A DNA stretch of 64,000 nt. It comes from an uncultured Muribaculaceae bacterium (lineage in GTDB: Bacteria > Bacteroidota > Bacteroidia > Bacteroidales > Muribaculaceae). The translations under genes and the position numbers were made by a program. Location of the stretch: positions 1 through 64,000 of the forward strand of contig CAJTOB010000002.1 of NCBI GenBank assembly GCA_910578035.1. Reading direction: 5' to 3'. The notes beneath the pieces are model-generated. The model saw nothing but the letters and a program-made list of their open reading frames with translations. It ran no database searches and was not told the origin of the DNA. Of this stretch, positions 46,872-56,502 are shown in pieces; position 1 is the first letter of the stretch, and every line of letters begins with the position of its first letter.

Positions 46872-47791
46872 CAATTGTAAGAAATCTCCTCCGCTCGGCG
46901 GCCGCAGTGCTGCTACTGTCGCTATCGGGCTTCTGCGCTTCGGCACAGGAGCTCCTTTGCACTGTCGAGGTCAATTCCGACCAGGTGAACGGCACCTACA
47001 AACAGGTGTTCGAGACCCTTCAGCAGGCCATGAGCGAATATCTGAACACTACGGTGTTCACCAACACTCAGATTGCCACAAACGAGAAAATCGAATGCCG
47101 CCTTTTTCTTACGATAAAGGAATATGCCGACGATATTGTGAAAGGCGACCTGCAGGTGCAGTCGCTGCGCCCGGTCTATAACAGCAGCTATACTACGACT
47201 CTTATCAACTTCAAGGACACCAAGATAGAGTTTACTTACCGTGAGGGCGAGCCGCTTGTCTACTCTGTGAACAATATGGAAAGCCAACTCACGGCCATTC
47301 TCAATTTCTATGCCTTCCTTATCCTTGCCGTTGATTTCGACTCGTTTTCGCCCAAGGGGGGCGAGCCCTATTTCGAGCGCCTGAAGCAGATTGTGCAGAT
47401 GGCGCAGTCGTCGGGCGAGACGGGCTGGAAGGCGTTCGAAGATACCAAGAACCGCAGTGCCGTTCTCTCGTCCTTTACCGACGCTCCGGCATCGGTAATC
47501 CGCGATCTTCTCTATCAGTATCACCGCCAGGGGCTCGATATAATGTCGACATCGGTCGACAAGGGCCGCGCCGCAGTGACCGAATCGCTTGAAGCCGTTC
47601 AGAAGATATATTCGGCGGCCCCGATGTCGGTGGCACTGTCTATGTTCAAGGACGCCAAACTCGATGAGCTTGTCAATATCTACTCCAAGGCCCCTCAGCG
47701 CGAGCGCGAGGCCGTCTACAAACTTCTTGAGCCTATTTATCCTACAGAGAACCAACGGCTCGAGGAAATAAAGAAAGGAGCTGAAAAATGA
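46868..47791 (+). CDS. DUF4835/PorD-like type IX secretion protein
   Basis: A 307-residue exported protein with signal peptide (MTIVRNLLRSAAAVLLLSLS). It carries the DUF4835 pattern: ELLCTVEVNSDQVNG near the N-terminus, VFETLQQAMSEYLNTT, and FYAFLILAVDFDSFSPKGG in the middle. Members are annotated as PorD-like and linked to type IX secretion in Bacteroidetes. The window also encodes a protein with a T9SS-type sorting tail (4603-7938). It overlaps coaBC and recN by four bases on each side, and this gene order is common in the order. Confidence 0.88.
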   Translation: MTIVRNLLRSAAAVLLLSLSGFCASAQELLCTVEVNSDQVNGTYKQVFETLQQAMSEYLNTTVFTNTQIATNEKIECRLFLTIKEYADDIVKGDLQVQSLRPVYNSSYTTTLINFKDTKIEFTYREGEPLVYSVNNMESQLTAILNFYAFLILAVDFDSFSPKGGEPYFERLKQIVQMAQSSGETGWKAFEDTKNRSAVLSSFTDAPASVIRDLLYQYHRQGLDIMSTSVDKGRAAVTESLEAVQKIYSAAPMSVALSMFKDAKLDELVNIYSKAPQREREAVYKLLEPIYPTENQRLEEIKKGAEK

Positions 47792-49482
47792 TTAAAAGTC
47801 TTCTTATATCCAACTACGCCCTTATTAGCGGCATGGAGATTGAATTCGACCCCGGATTCAACATCATCACCGGCGAGACCGGTGCGGGCAAGTCGATTAT
47901 TCTCGGTGCTCTGGGGCTGCTTTTAGGCGAGCGCGCCGACATGCGTGTGGTGCGCGATACAGCCCGGAAGTCTGTGATAGAGGCCGTTTTCGGAATCGGC
48001 GATGCACCGGGTGTCGGCGGTATGCTGTCTGAAATGGGTTTCGACAGTGTCGACGGCGACTGCATACTGCGCCGCGAGCTCTTGCCCGGCGGCCGTTCGC
48101 GTGCTTTCGTCAACGATTCGCCGGTCACCTTGCCTGTGTTGCGCCAGATTGCCGTACGGCTTATCGACATACACTCGCAGCATCAGAATCTGCTCCTGGC
48201 ATCGCCTGATTATCAGCTCGAAATACTTGACAATCTTGCTGAAACAAACGAATTGCTCAATAATTACCGCAGTGCTTACGCTGTCTACCGCAGGAGTCTC
48301 AAGCAGTATACCGAGACACGCGATATGATTCGCCGCAACCGCGACGATGCCGACTATATCGCCTTTCAGTATAATGAACTGGAAGCCATGGACCTGCAGT
48401 CTGGAGAGCACGAGGCCCTCGAGCATGAGCGCGAGACACTGTCGAATCTCGATGAGCTACTCGAACAGATAGACCGAGCCCTTACGCCCCTTTCCGGTGA
48501 GCCCGTGAACGTGCAGACGGCTCTCGATGAGGCCGTCTCGGCCGTGGAAAGTCTCGCAATCAATCTTGCAGACGAAGACGAGGCCGAAGAGCCCGAAATT
48601 GACTTCCACAATCTGTCGGAACGCCTCGAATCGGCTCGCATAGAGCTGTCGGATATTGCCGATACGCTCATGAACTACCGCGAGTCGCTCAATGCCGACC
48701 CCGGTCGCCTCGAAGAGGTGGAAGAGCGTCTGAGCCAGCTGTATTCGCTTGAAACGAAGCACCATGTAGCCAATGCCGACGAGCTAATCGAGATTCGCGA
48801 CCGTCTCTCGAGCCAGCTTGCCACCCTTGAGGACGGCGACCGCGTGCTCGCGCGCCTCGAAGCCGAGGCAAAGCGGGCCAAGAAGGCTGCCATAACCCTT
48901 GCAAGCGAACTGAGCGAGCGGCGCACTGCCGCGGCCGCTGTTTTCGCGCGGCAACTTCGTGAGGCCGCTTCGCCCCTTGGCATGCCCAATCTGCGCTGCG
49001 ACATATCTTTTACGCGGGGAAAACTCGGTGTCGACGGCTTCGACCAGGTGCAATACCTCTTCGCCTTCAACAAAAATCAGGCTCTGATGCCATTGGGCGG
49101 AGCTGCTTCCGGCGGCGAGATTTCGCGTCTGGTGCTGAGTGTGCGTGCTATTCTTGCAGAGCGCATGCATCTGCCTTCGATAATCTTCGACGAGGTTGAT
49201 ACGGGTGTGTCGGGCGATGTTGCCACTCGCATGGCCGCCATGATGGCCGGAATGAGCCGTTCGCTGCAGGTGATATGTATTACCCACCTGCCGGGCGTGG
49301 CCGCGATGGGCAGAGTGCATTTCAAAGTCTATAAGGAAGATGATGAAAACAGCACCACAACGCGCATTCGTCGTCTTGACGATGCCGGCCGACAGGCCGA
49401 GCTCGCCCTGATGCTCAGCGGTAATCCCGAAGATGAAACCGCATTGGCAACGGCACGCACACTTCTCGCCAAAAAATTATGA
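47788..49482 (+). CDS. recN: DNA repair protein RecN
   Basis: A 564-residue SMC-like ATPase of double-strand break repair. Walker A GETGAGKS is at about 31-38. The coiled-coil arms cover roughly 150-350 (rich in Glu, Leu and Arg). The signature motif is GGAASGGEISRLVLSV, Walker B IIFDEVDTGVSG, and the His switch CITHLPGVAAMG. Length is typical (E. coli 553). Confidence 0.96.
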   Translation: MIKSLLISNYALISGMEIEFDPGFNIITGETGAGKSIILGALGLLLGERADMRVVRDTARKSVIEAVFGIGDAPGVGGMLSEMGFDSVDGDCILRRELLPGGRSRAFVNDSPVTLPVLRQIAVRLIDIHSQHQNLLLASPDYQLEILDNLAETNELLNNYRSAYAVYRRSLKQYTETRDMIRRNRDDADYIAFQYNELEAMDLQSGEHEALEHERETLSNLDELLEQIDRALTPLSGEPVNVQTALDEAVSAVESLAINLADEDEAEEPEIDFHNLSERLESARIELSDIADTLMNYRESLNADPGRLEEVEERLSQLYSLETKHHVANADELIEIRDRLSSQLATLEDGDRVLARLEAEAKRAKKAAITLASELSERRTAAAAVFARQLREAASPLGMPNLRCDISFTRGKLGVDGFDQVQYLFAFNKNQALMPLGGAASGGEISRLVLSVRAILAERMHLPSIIFDEVDTGVSGDVATRMAAMMAGMSRSLQVICITHLPGVAAMGRVHFKVYKEDDENSTTTRIRRLDDAGRQAELALMLSGNPEDETALATARTLLAKKL

Positions 49483-49565
49483 ATTATGGATTATGAATTA
49501 ATTCCTTAATCCTTATCACTTATCCCTTATTACTCATTACTTATTCCTTAGAAACTTAGACTAAA
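49483..49565. repeat. Low-complexity degenerate tandem repeat before rlmB
   Basis: After the recN stop come near-repeats ATTATGAATTATGGATTATGA and then CTTATCACTTATCCCTTATT with further CATTACTTATTCC units. I see no TAnnTTTG promoter. It belongs to the same kind of AT-rich intergenic sequence as 44768-44899 and 50331-50391. Confidence 0.6.
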
Positions 49566-50321
49566 GTGGAATCAAGCGATTATATATTTGGAATCCATTC
49601 GGCCATTGAGGCTATAGAGTCGGGCCGCACGATAGACAAACTTTTGATAAAGAAAGACCTGAACGGCGACCTTGCCCAGCGTCTGCTCAAACTTGCAAAG
49701 GCTCACCTTATACCGGTGCAGCGAGTGCCGGTTGAAAAACTCAACCGCATCACCCGCAAGAACCATCAGGGCGTGGTGGCTTTCCTCAGTGCGGTAGAAT
49801 ACTGCAAACTGCACGACATCGTGCCTACGATGTTTGAGGACGGCCTTTTGCCTTTTATACTTGTGCTCGACGGTATTACAGATGTGCGCAATTTCGGCGC
49901 TATGGCCCGTACGGCAGAATGCTGCGGCGTGAATGCCATCGTTATCCCGACCCGCGGTAGCGTGAGTGTCGGAGGCGACGCCGTGAAGACCTCGGCCGGA
50001 GCATTGCTGCATATTCCCGTATGCCGCGAAAATTCTCTTGCCGATGCAGTCCGCTTTCTCAAAGACTGTGGCTGCCAGATAGTATGTGCTACAGAAAAAG
50101 CGTCTCAGAACTATACGCTCGGCGACTATACTACGCCTGTGGCATTGGTTATGGGAGCTGAGGACGTCGGAATTTCTCCCGAAGTGCTTCGTCTGGCCGA
50201 TACCCGCAGCGCCATACCTATGTTCGGCAAAATCGGTTCGCTGAATGTAGGCGTCGCTGCCGGTGTGATGATGTACGAGGTCGTGCGCCAGCGTCTTGCC
50301 GACAATCTCGAAATTATCTGA
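49566..50321 (+). CDS. rlmB: 23S rRNA (guanosine-2'-O)-methyltransferase
   Basis: A 251-residue SpoU-family (SPOUT) methyltransferase. The N-terminal substrate-binding part has IFGIHSAIEAIESGRTIDKL, then RITRKNHQGVVAFLS. The SAM-binding trefoil knot has LDGITDVRNFGAMARTAE (motif 1), ALVMGAEDVGIS (motif 2) and FGKIGSLNVGVAAGVMMYE (motif 3). The start is a GTG, the only start codon giving the complete N-terminal domain. It closes the housekeeping cluster. Confidence 0.92.
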   Translation: MESSDYIFGIHSAIEAIESGRTIDKLLIKKDLNGDLAQRLLKLAKAHLIPVQRVPVEKLNRITRKNHQGVVAFLSAVEYCKLHDIVPTMFEDGLLPFILVLDGITDVRNFGAMARTAECCGVNAIVIPTRGSVSVGGDAVKTSAGALLHIPVCRENSLADAVRFLKDCGCQIVCATEKASQNYTLGDYTTPVALVMGAEDVGISPEVLRLADTRSAIPMFGKIGSLNVGVAAGVMMYEVVRQRLADNLEII

Positions 50322-50330
50322 GAGATAATG

Positions 50331-50391
50331 AAGAATTAAGATATGACATAATAATTCTTAATTCCAAATTATTAATTATTAATTAGATAAA
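50331..50391. repeat. AT-rich inverted repeats before the srf-like operon
   Basis: GAATTAAGA (50333-50341) pairs with TCTTAATTC (50356-50364), and TTAATTA units follow to 50384. I find no consensus promoter here. The operon downstream may use another sigma factor or read through from rlmB. Confidence 0.55.
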
Positions 50392-50394
50392 GAT

Positions 50395-53300
50395 ATGCTC
50401 CATCTGATAGCCGACAGCGGCATACAGTTCCATACCATCGAACTTGAGTTCGACCCCGCGCGGCAGTTTGAGCTGCCGAGTGGCCGGGCGCTAAAATACT
50501 GCTTCTGCAATCTCCGCAACGAGATGACAGGCGAGCGTGTTTTCGACTTGCTCAGCTACAATTCAGAAGCCGGCCTGTATGTGCCTGTTGGTGAGCTAAT
50601 GGCCAAGAACACTATCGAGCTGCTTGCCGACGGGCGTCCGAAGCTCGACGAAGGTGGTGTAGAGACTATGCGTCGCGATGTATCGCCGACACTCTATACC
50701 CGTATCGAGCCCGGCGATCAGGAGCGTATGTTTACTGTCAATTCGCTGTTGTCGTACAGCACACCTAATCCAGCCATGCTCCACGAGCGTGTGGCGGCTT
50801 TCGAACTGATACTCGGCAAGTGGTTGCCTATGCCAATGTTCGAAATGCAGCACGGAGTGTCGGGCGATGTGCCCTATGCATGGTGCCGTGTCAAGATAGA
50901 CCGTGTGGAAAGCCGCGAAGACGGTCTTGGCCGCTATCGTTTCACCTGGGCATTCGACACTCGGACGAGCGATGACGATATGTCGATGTTCCGTCCGACT
51001 TTCCCTGCCGAGGGCATAGACCGCATGGAGTTTGGTCTGTGCAACAGAGTCTCCAATCTGATTCTGTTTATGTCTCCGGCGGCCGGATTCAGTGTTTTCA
51101 GCCAGTATCTGGCACAGTTAATCGGCCTTGATGCCTCAAAATCCAATTACCGTTATATTGGCTTCTATATCTATCTTGCCAATTTCATACGCCTTGCCGG
51201 TGCGGCGCCCGAAGTGACACTTCACCGTTGTCCGGCATCGCGAGAGATACCAGTTGATTTTGTGCTTGACATCGGCAATTCCCGTACATGCGGGCTGCTG
51301 TTCGAGAACGGCGATTTCACAAAGGCAGCCATGCTTGCTCTTCGAGACCTCTCCGAACCCCACCGCACATACGAACACCCATTCGACATGCGCCTGGTCT
51401 TCCGACAGGCCGATTTTGCCAACGATATCGTAATAGAAGAGGAGGATATGTTCCGCTATCCGTCGATGGTGCGTGTTGGCGACGAGGCCAAGCGCCTTGT
51501 TTATCGTTCGGTAGAAGATGAGGGTCTGTGGGCGAGCACAACCAACTATTCCAGCCCGAAAAGATACCTCTGGGATACCGACTTCTACAAGCAGAAATGG
51601 GAGTTCCTGACTTCCGACACCGACCCTCTGTATATCCGGGAGGCCCAAAATATATACATACCCGGGCTCTCCGACCTCTTTGATGCCAAGGGCGACTTTA
51701 TCCGCGACCCCTTCTCTTTTGCAGAGCCGACCGACGGCCATACGCACTATTCGCGTGCTTCGCTCATGACATTTGTGATGATCGAGATTCTGCAGCAGGC
51801 TTATATGCAGATTAACAGCGAGGAATTCAGGCGCCGACACGGCGACATCAACTGCAAGCGCACTATACGCAATCTGATTATTACATGCCCGACGGCCATG
51901 CCCCGAGCCGAGCAGATAAAACTGCGCCAGTGTGCTCTCGATGCATTTGAGGCATTGTCGATGATATACCCGGACGGACATTTGCCGCGGATAGAGGTAA
52001 TACCGTCAATTGCGAAACTTGCCCGCAAGACCGAGGAAAGCATTGATGGCGAGAAAGACGGTGTGTGGAATTTCGATGAGGCCACTGCCTGCCAGCTTGT
52101 GTATCTATATGCCGAGGTCGCTGAGCGATATAGAGGGCGGGCAAAAGAGTTTTTTGAGTTGAAAGGCCACGTGCGCCCCGAACTTGCCGCCGAAGGTTAT
52201 ACCGACAAGGCTGTGACTGTGGCATCGGTCGATATCGGAGCCGGAACTACCGATGTCATGGTGTGCACATATATGTGTTCAGGCAACGACGAAGGCACTC
52301 TGACACCAAGACCGCTTTTCTGGGATAGCTATTATGTGGCTGGCGACGATATTCTTCGCAATATTATTCAGAATATCGTAATCGAGGGCGAGACAGGCGA
52401 CTATGCCGACATGGGCAGCATCTACTCGGCTTTGTACAATACATTGTTGCAGAGCGATGCCGAGACCATAGCCGCAATTCCGTCCATGCAGCGTCATGTC
52501 TTTTATCGTACACTGGCCGGCGATTTGCGTTCGGCCGACGATGCCGTTTCGGGGCGCCGCGTGCGTGAGCGCATCGCGGTGTCGCTGTTGCGCGACTTTT
52601 TCGGTGCAGACAGCAATATGATGGAAGACCGCGACCGCCGCTGCCGCGTGGATTTCAACACACAGATATCTCACCCGATGGCTCAGTTCTTTATGGAGCA
52701 GTTGCGGTTGCACAGACCGTCGCGAGTGTTCACCTACGATGATATTTTCCCCGACATAAAGCCGTCGAAATATCTTCTCGACTACTTTGCCGAGCACTTC
52801 GGCTTCCGTTTCGAGACTCTCAGGTGGCGTTATGAACCCGAGCGCGTGGCCGATATTGTAAAATCTACTATGGAGAAGCTTATGAAGCAGATTTCCGTGC
52901 TTCTCTATGCATATCATTGCGACATAGTCGTCCTTGCCGGCCGTCCGACATCTATAGACGCCATAACAGAGCTGTTTGTGAAGTATATGCCCGTGACACC
53001 CGACCGCCTTGTGCGTCTCAACGAGTATAGGGTAGGGCAGTGGTACCCCCTGGCCGATCCGCAGGGATACTTCTATGACCAGAAAGCCGTTGTGGCAGTC
53101 GGTGCTATGGTTGGCCATCTTGCTTCCACAGAGGGTTTCAATGGCATGGTGATAGACTTCAGCGACATGATAAAGCGGTTCAGGTCTACCAATGACTATA
53201 TTGGTCTTTATAAAGGCGACCGCATGGCAGAGACTCTCCTTTCGCCCAAACGGAACTCGCAGAGTGTAGCTCTTACGGTATTTCCGGCATTTTTCGGCAC

Positions 53301-53559
53301 CAAACAGTTTGATGCGCCTCATTATGAGGGGCGCCCCGTCTACGCGCTTTACAACAACAGCGGGCGCCGCTCCTTGCGTGTAACTATCAGCCGCGACTAT
53401 ATGACCGACCCGGAGACGCTTATTCTCGACGAGGTGAGCGATGCCAACGGCGACCCCGTGCCTAATTCGGCGGTATCGTTTATTCCTCAGTCCATAATAA
53501 ACGATGGCCAGCACTGGCTCGACAAAGGAGAATTTGAACTCAGCATAAAAACACGATAA
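50395..53559 (+). CDS. SrfB-like protein with actin/Hsp70-type ATPase motifs
   Basis: A 1054-residue protein resembling SrfB, a Salmonella SsrB-regulated protein of unknown function. It has actin/Hsp70-fold nucleotide signatures: phosphate-1 loop D292-IGNSRTCG, phosphate-2 loop D613-IGAGTTD, and an adenosine-type motif VVLAGRPTS (845-853). The first 280 residues lack these and may bind a partner. There is no signal peptide or membrane helix, so it is cytoplasmic. It is the first gene of a tight operon; the next gene, SrfC-like, begins six bases later, as srfB and srfC neighbour each other elsewhere. A filament-forming or chaperone-like ATPase is possible; this is not shown by the sequence. 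Confidence 0.82.
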   Translation: MLHLIADSGIQFHTIELEFDPARQFELPSGRALKYCFCNLRNEMTGERVFDLLSYNSEAGLYVPVGELMAKNTIELLADGRPKLDEGGVETMRRDVSPTLYTRIEPGDQERMFTVNSLLSYSTPNPAMLHERVAAFELILGKWLPMPMFEMQHGVSGDVPYAWCRVKIDRVESREDGLGRYRFTWAFDTRTSDDDMSMFRPTFPAEGIDRMEFGLCNRVSNLILFMSPAAGFSVFSQYLAQLIGLDASKSNYRYIGFYIYLANFIRLAGAAPEVTLHRCPASREIPVDFVLDIGNSRTCGLLFENGDFTKAAMLALRDLSEPHRTYEHPFDMRLVFRQADFANDIVIEEEDMFRYPSMVRVGDEAKRLVYRSVEDEGLWASTTNYSSPKRYLWDTDFYKQKWEFLTSDTDPLYIREAQNIYIPGLSDLFDAKGDFIRDPFSFAEPTDGHTHYSRASLMTFVMIEILQQAYMQINSEEFRRRHGDINCKRTIRNLIITCPTAMPRAEQIKLRQCALDAFEALSMIYPDGHLPRIEVIPSIAKLARKTEESIDGEKDGVWNFDEATACQLVYLYAEVAERYRGRAKEFFELKGHVRPELAAEGYTDKAVTVASVDIGAGTTDVMVCTYMCSGNDEGTLTPRPLFWDSYYVAGDDILRNIIQNIVIEGETGDYADMGSIYSALYNTLLQSDAETIAAIPSMQRHVFYRTLAGDLRSADDAVSGRRVRERIAVSLLRDFFGADSNMMEDRDRRCRVDFNTQISHPMAQFFMEQLRLHRPSRVFTYDDIFPDIKPSKYLLDYFAEHFGFRFETLRWRYEPERVADIVKSTMEKLMKQISVLLYAYHCDIVVLAGRPTSIDAITELFVKYMPVTPDRLVRLNEYRVGQWYPLADPQGYFYDQKAVVAVGAMVGHLASTEGFNGMVIDFSDMIKRFRSTNDYIGLYKGDRMAETLLSPKRNSQSVALTVFPAFFGTKQFDAPHYEGRPVYALYNNSGRRSLRVTISRDYMTDPETLILDEVSDANGDPVPNSAVSFIPQSIINDGQHWLDKGEFELSIKTR

Positions 53560-53565
53560 CACAGC

Positions 53566-56502
53566 ATGACACTCGACCGCGACATACAGATAATAAACGA
53601 GGGTCTCGAATGGCTCCGTAAGAACAAGCCCGAGCAGTATGAGCAGGTGTTTTTCCAGATACTCGACGGACGCCGCCGGCTGCGCCGCCAGCTCGAGGCT
53701 CTGAAGGAAAATCCGGCTGTGGGTGCCTTCGGCGAGAGCCAGACAGGTAAATCGTATCAAATCAATACGCTCCTCAACCGTGCCGACAAGCCTTTTCTAA
53801 TCAAATCTACAGATTATCCCGAGGGCGTCGGGTTTGTAGACAAGATAAACCCTATAGGCGACGACCGTGAGGCCACTGGAGTTGTGACCCGTATGAGCAG
53901 CTTCCGCAAATGCCCCGAACGGTATAAGCGCGATTATCCTGTGATAGTTAAGCTACTGACAGTAGGCCAGCTCGCAACAATACTTGCATCGGGCTATTAC
54001 AGTAATATACGCGATTATACCACATATTCCGACGACGAACTGCGCGCCATATCGAAGAAAATAGCCGACAGATACGGCAACCGGCCCGCTATGGAGAACT
54101 CACCCTTGGACGAAGATGCCATACTCGACATAAAGAGCTATCTCGGCACCTATGTCGAAGCTCCCACGCAGGGTATGCTGCGCTCCAAATATTTCGAGAC
54201 CCTTACAAGGGTAATAGCCAGGGTGCCGGAAGCGGAATGGGCCGAAGTGCTGAAATATCTTTGGCATGAGAACGAGGTGATAACGCGCCTGTTCGAACGC
54301 CTTGTCGCCGACCTTGCACGCCTCAATTTCGCTGCGGAGGTCTATGTGCCTTTGCAGGCGGTGATACATGGCGGCGAGAACCGCCGCACAATAATGTCGG
54401 TGGCTTGTCTCAACGGCCTTGACGAGGACGATTGGAGCGTGATGACCGATGTTTATGTGCCCGCAGACGGCAATGTGTCTGAATTGCGCCGTGTGCCATC
54501 TTTCCCTTCTTGCGACCTCTGTGCTGTAAGTGCCGAACTTGTGTTTAAAATCGAAGAAGAATACCTCAGTGAAACACTGCAATACTGCTTCGATGAGAGT
54601 TATAGCGGTTTGCCGGGCTATCTGCCGGCAAATTCGCGCCGCAAACTCGCCGACAGTGTGAGCAAAGACCTTATGGCCGATACCGACCTTCTGGACTTCC
54701 CGGGAGCACGCAGTTCTGAGCAGCAGGACGAAGCGTTCTGTACCGAAGGCTCACGCGACAAATCGGGCCAGTCTGTGCTTGTGAAGCTCTTTCTCCGAGG
54801 CAAGATTGCATATCTTTTCAATCACTACAGCGAGAGTCACATGATGAAGGTGCTTCTCTTCTGCCACCATCAGAAACAGTCGGAAGTGAAGAATCTCCAC
54901 ATACTTCTCGACCAGTGGGTGCGTCGCAACGTAGGGGCGACTTCTGCCGAGCGTGCACAGACCCTTGCCCGTACGGGAGGCATATCTCCGCTGCTTATTG
55001 TGGCTACCAAAATCAATATCGACATGACCCACCGCGCCTTCGACTCGCATAACTCAGAGACAGCGGTCAACAACCGTTGGGAAGACCGCTTCCGCACTGT
55101 TTTGCTCGATGCAGTACTCAACTGGGATAATGTCGACTGGTTCAAGAACTGGAGTGCTCCCGGAGTCTCGTTCAAGGATACATATCTGCTTCGCTCGTAT
55201 GAATTCAGCTCATGCACGCCTCAGGGCAATCAGATGTTCTCGGGTTATGATGTGACCCTCTCTTCGCCTGAAAGAGCTCTCGAAATGGACTCCGATTACT
55301 ATCGGCTGATGCGCCGCACATTCATTTCCAATCAGAGTGTACGGGAGCTTTTCTTCGACCCTGAGCTGGCATGGGATGTCGCATCTACCCTCAACAACGA
55401 TGGTTCGCTCTATATCATCGAGCGCATGAGCAAGGTCGCCCGAGCCGCTTCCGCCATACGCGATGAGCAGATGAAACGCGAGCGCGACCGTATAATGGGC
55501 GAAGTGCGCGACATACTGTCGAAAGAATACGATTCAGACAATGACTCCGAGAAACTTCTCCACAACATAGACACGGCGCTCAATCTGCGCTGGGAGTTCG
55601 ATATAGCATGTACTGCCGACAATTATTATTTCGGACATCTGCTCGACGCTCTTCAGGTGACAGAGGCCGAATGTCTCGAAGCGGTTCACTCTCTGGTGCA
55701 TGGTACTGCAATCAACAACGACTTGAACAATCTCAGGGAATATGAGATAATACGCCGCCGTTGCGGCGACTTCGAAGGCTGTACCAACGACGATGAGCGT
55801 TGGGAACGTCTGCTGAAATCATACCGCTACTGGCGCAGCCGCGAGCAGGCGGCCGCCGAACTTGCCCGCCGTCACATTGATGTTGCCGTGCTCTTCCGCG
55901 AGAAACTGCGTCCGAAGACGAATCAAGTATTCATTGCCGACCATATAATGAAGCTTTGGGCCGATAAAGTGAAGTCCGATGAGCTGATGAATACTTTCAC
56001 ATCTGCCGACGGCTTCAGTCCTGTGCTGATGAAAGACCTTACGGGCACGCTTCTCGATTCGGCCTTCAGACTCGGCCTGGCCGACATAATAGCAGAGAAA
56101 ATCCGTTCGGAGGTCAGTGTCGCAAACCTTTCTCAGGTTCGCGAGAGCCTTGTGGCCGACCTCATGGCATCGGTGCTCAATACATTTGTCAACGATTTCG
56201 GATATTCGCTGCTCAGCGACGAACTCAAGAAGAAGGCACGCCTTGTGGTAGAGGAAAACGGACTACCTGCATACGACTACATAGAGCGTGAACGCCGCTC
56301 AGGCTATACGCACGAGGAACTTTCACAACTGTTCGAAGATATGTCGGAAAGCGGAGTGACTCTTACAGAGTCGTTTGACCGTCACTATAACGAATGGCTC
56401 GAGTATATGACAATAGCTTATGTGGTGCATCTGCGACGTTCGGCAGTACGCCCCGAGGCTAACCGTGCCCTTGGTGAAATCATACAAAAGATAGAGGTAT
56501 GA
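53566..56502 (+). CDS. SrfC-like, dynamin-type P-loop GTPase
   Basis: A 978-residue protein resembling SrfC, with a large P-loop GTPase domain. Walker A is GESQTGKS (56-63), a switch-like Thr lies in ATGVVTR (103-109), G3 is DFPG (377-380), and TKIN (481-484) may be G4. Between G2 and G3 is a very long insertion of about 260 residues. The C-terminal half (about 600-978) is helical and charged, like the stalk of dynamin-family proteins. No membrane helix is seen. The stop overlaps the protease gene start by four bases. It probably works with the SrfB-like ATPase, since the two are paired in many bacteria, but no activity is established. Confidence 0.8.
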   Translation: MTLDRDIQIINEGLEWLRKNKPEQYEQVFFQILDGRRRLRRQLEALKENPAVGAFGESQTGKSYQINTLLNRADKPFLIKSTDYPEGVGFVDKINPIGDDREATGVVTRMSSFRKCPERYKRDYPVIVKLLTVGQLATILASGYYSNIRDYTTYSDDELRAISKKIADRYGNRPAMENSPLDEDAILDIKSYLGTYVEAPTQGMLRSKYFETLTRVIARVPEAEWAEVLKYLWHENEVITRLFERLVADLARLNFAAEVYVPLQAVIHGGENRRTIMSVACLNGLDEDDWSVMTDVYVPADGNVSELRRVPSFPSCDLCAVSAELVFKIEEEYLSETLQYCFDESYSGLPGYLPANSRRKLADSVSKDLMADTDLLDFPGARSSEQQDEAFCTEGSRDKSGQSVLVKLFLRGKIAYLFNHYSESHMMKVLLFCHHQKQSEVKNLHILLDQWVRRNVGATSAERAQTLARTGGISPLLIVATKINIDMTHRAFDSHNSETAVNNRWEDRFRTVLLDAVLNWDNVDWFKNWSAPGVSFKDTYLLRSYEFSSCTPQGNQMFSGYDVTLSSPERALEMDSDYYRLMRRTFISNQSVRELFFDPELAWDVASTLNNDGSLYIIERMSKVARAASAIRDEQMKRERDRIMGEVRDILSKEYDSDNDSEKLLHNIDTALNLRWEFDIACTADNYYFGHLLDALQVTEAECLEAVHSLVHGTAINNDLNNLREYEIIRRRCGDFEGCTNDDERWERLLKSYRYWRSREQAAAELARRHIDVAVLFREKLRPKTNQVFIADHIMKLWADKVKSDELMNTFTSADGFSPVLMKDLTGTLLDSAFRLGLADIIAEKIRSEVSVANLSQVRESLVADLMASVLNTFVNDFGYSLLSDELKKKARLVVEENGLPAYDYIERERRSGYTHEELSQLFEDMSESGVTLTESFDRHYNEWLEYMTIAYVVHLRRSAVRPEANRALGEIIQKIEV

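Noticed and set aside
52279..53760. 493-codon antisense frame across the SrfB-like and SrfC-like genes
   Set aside because: It spans the junction of two long genes that show clear nucleotide-binding motifs; its composition is that of a reverse complement.
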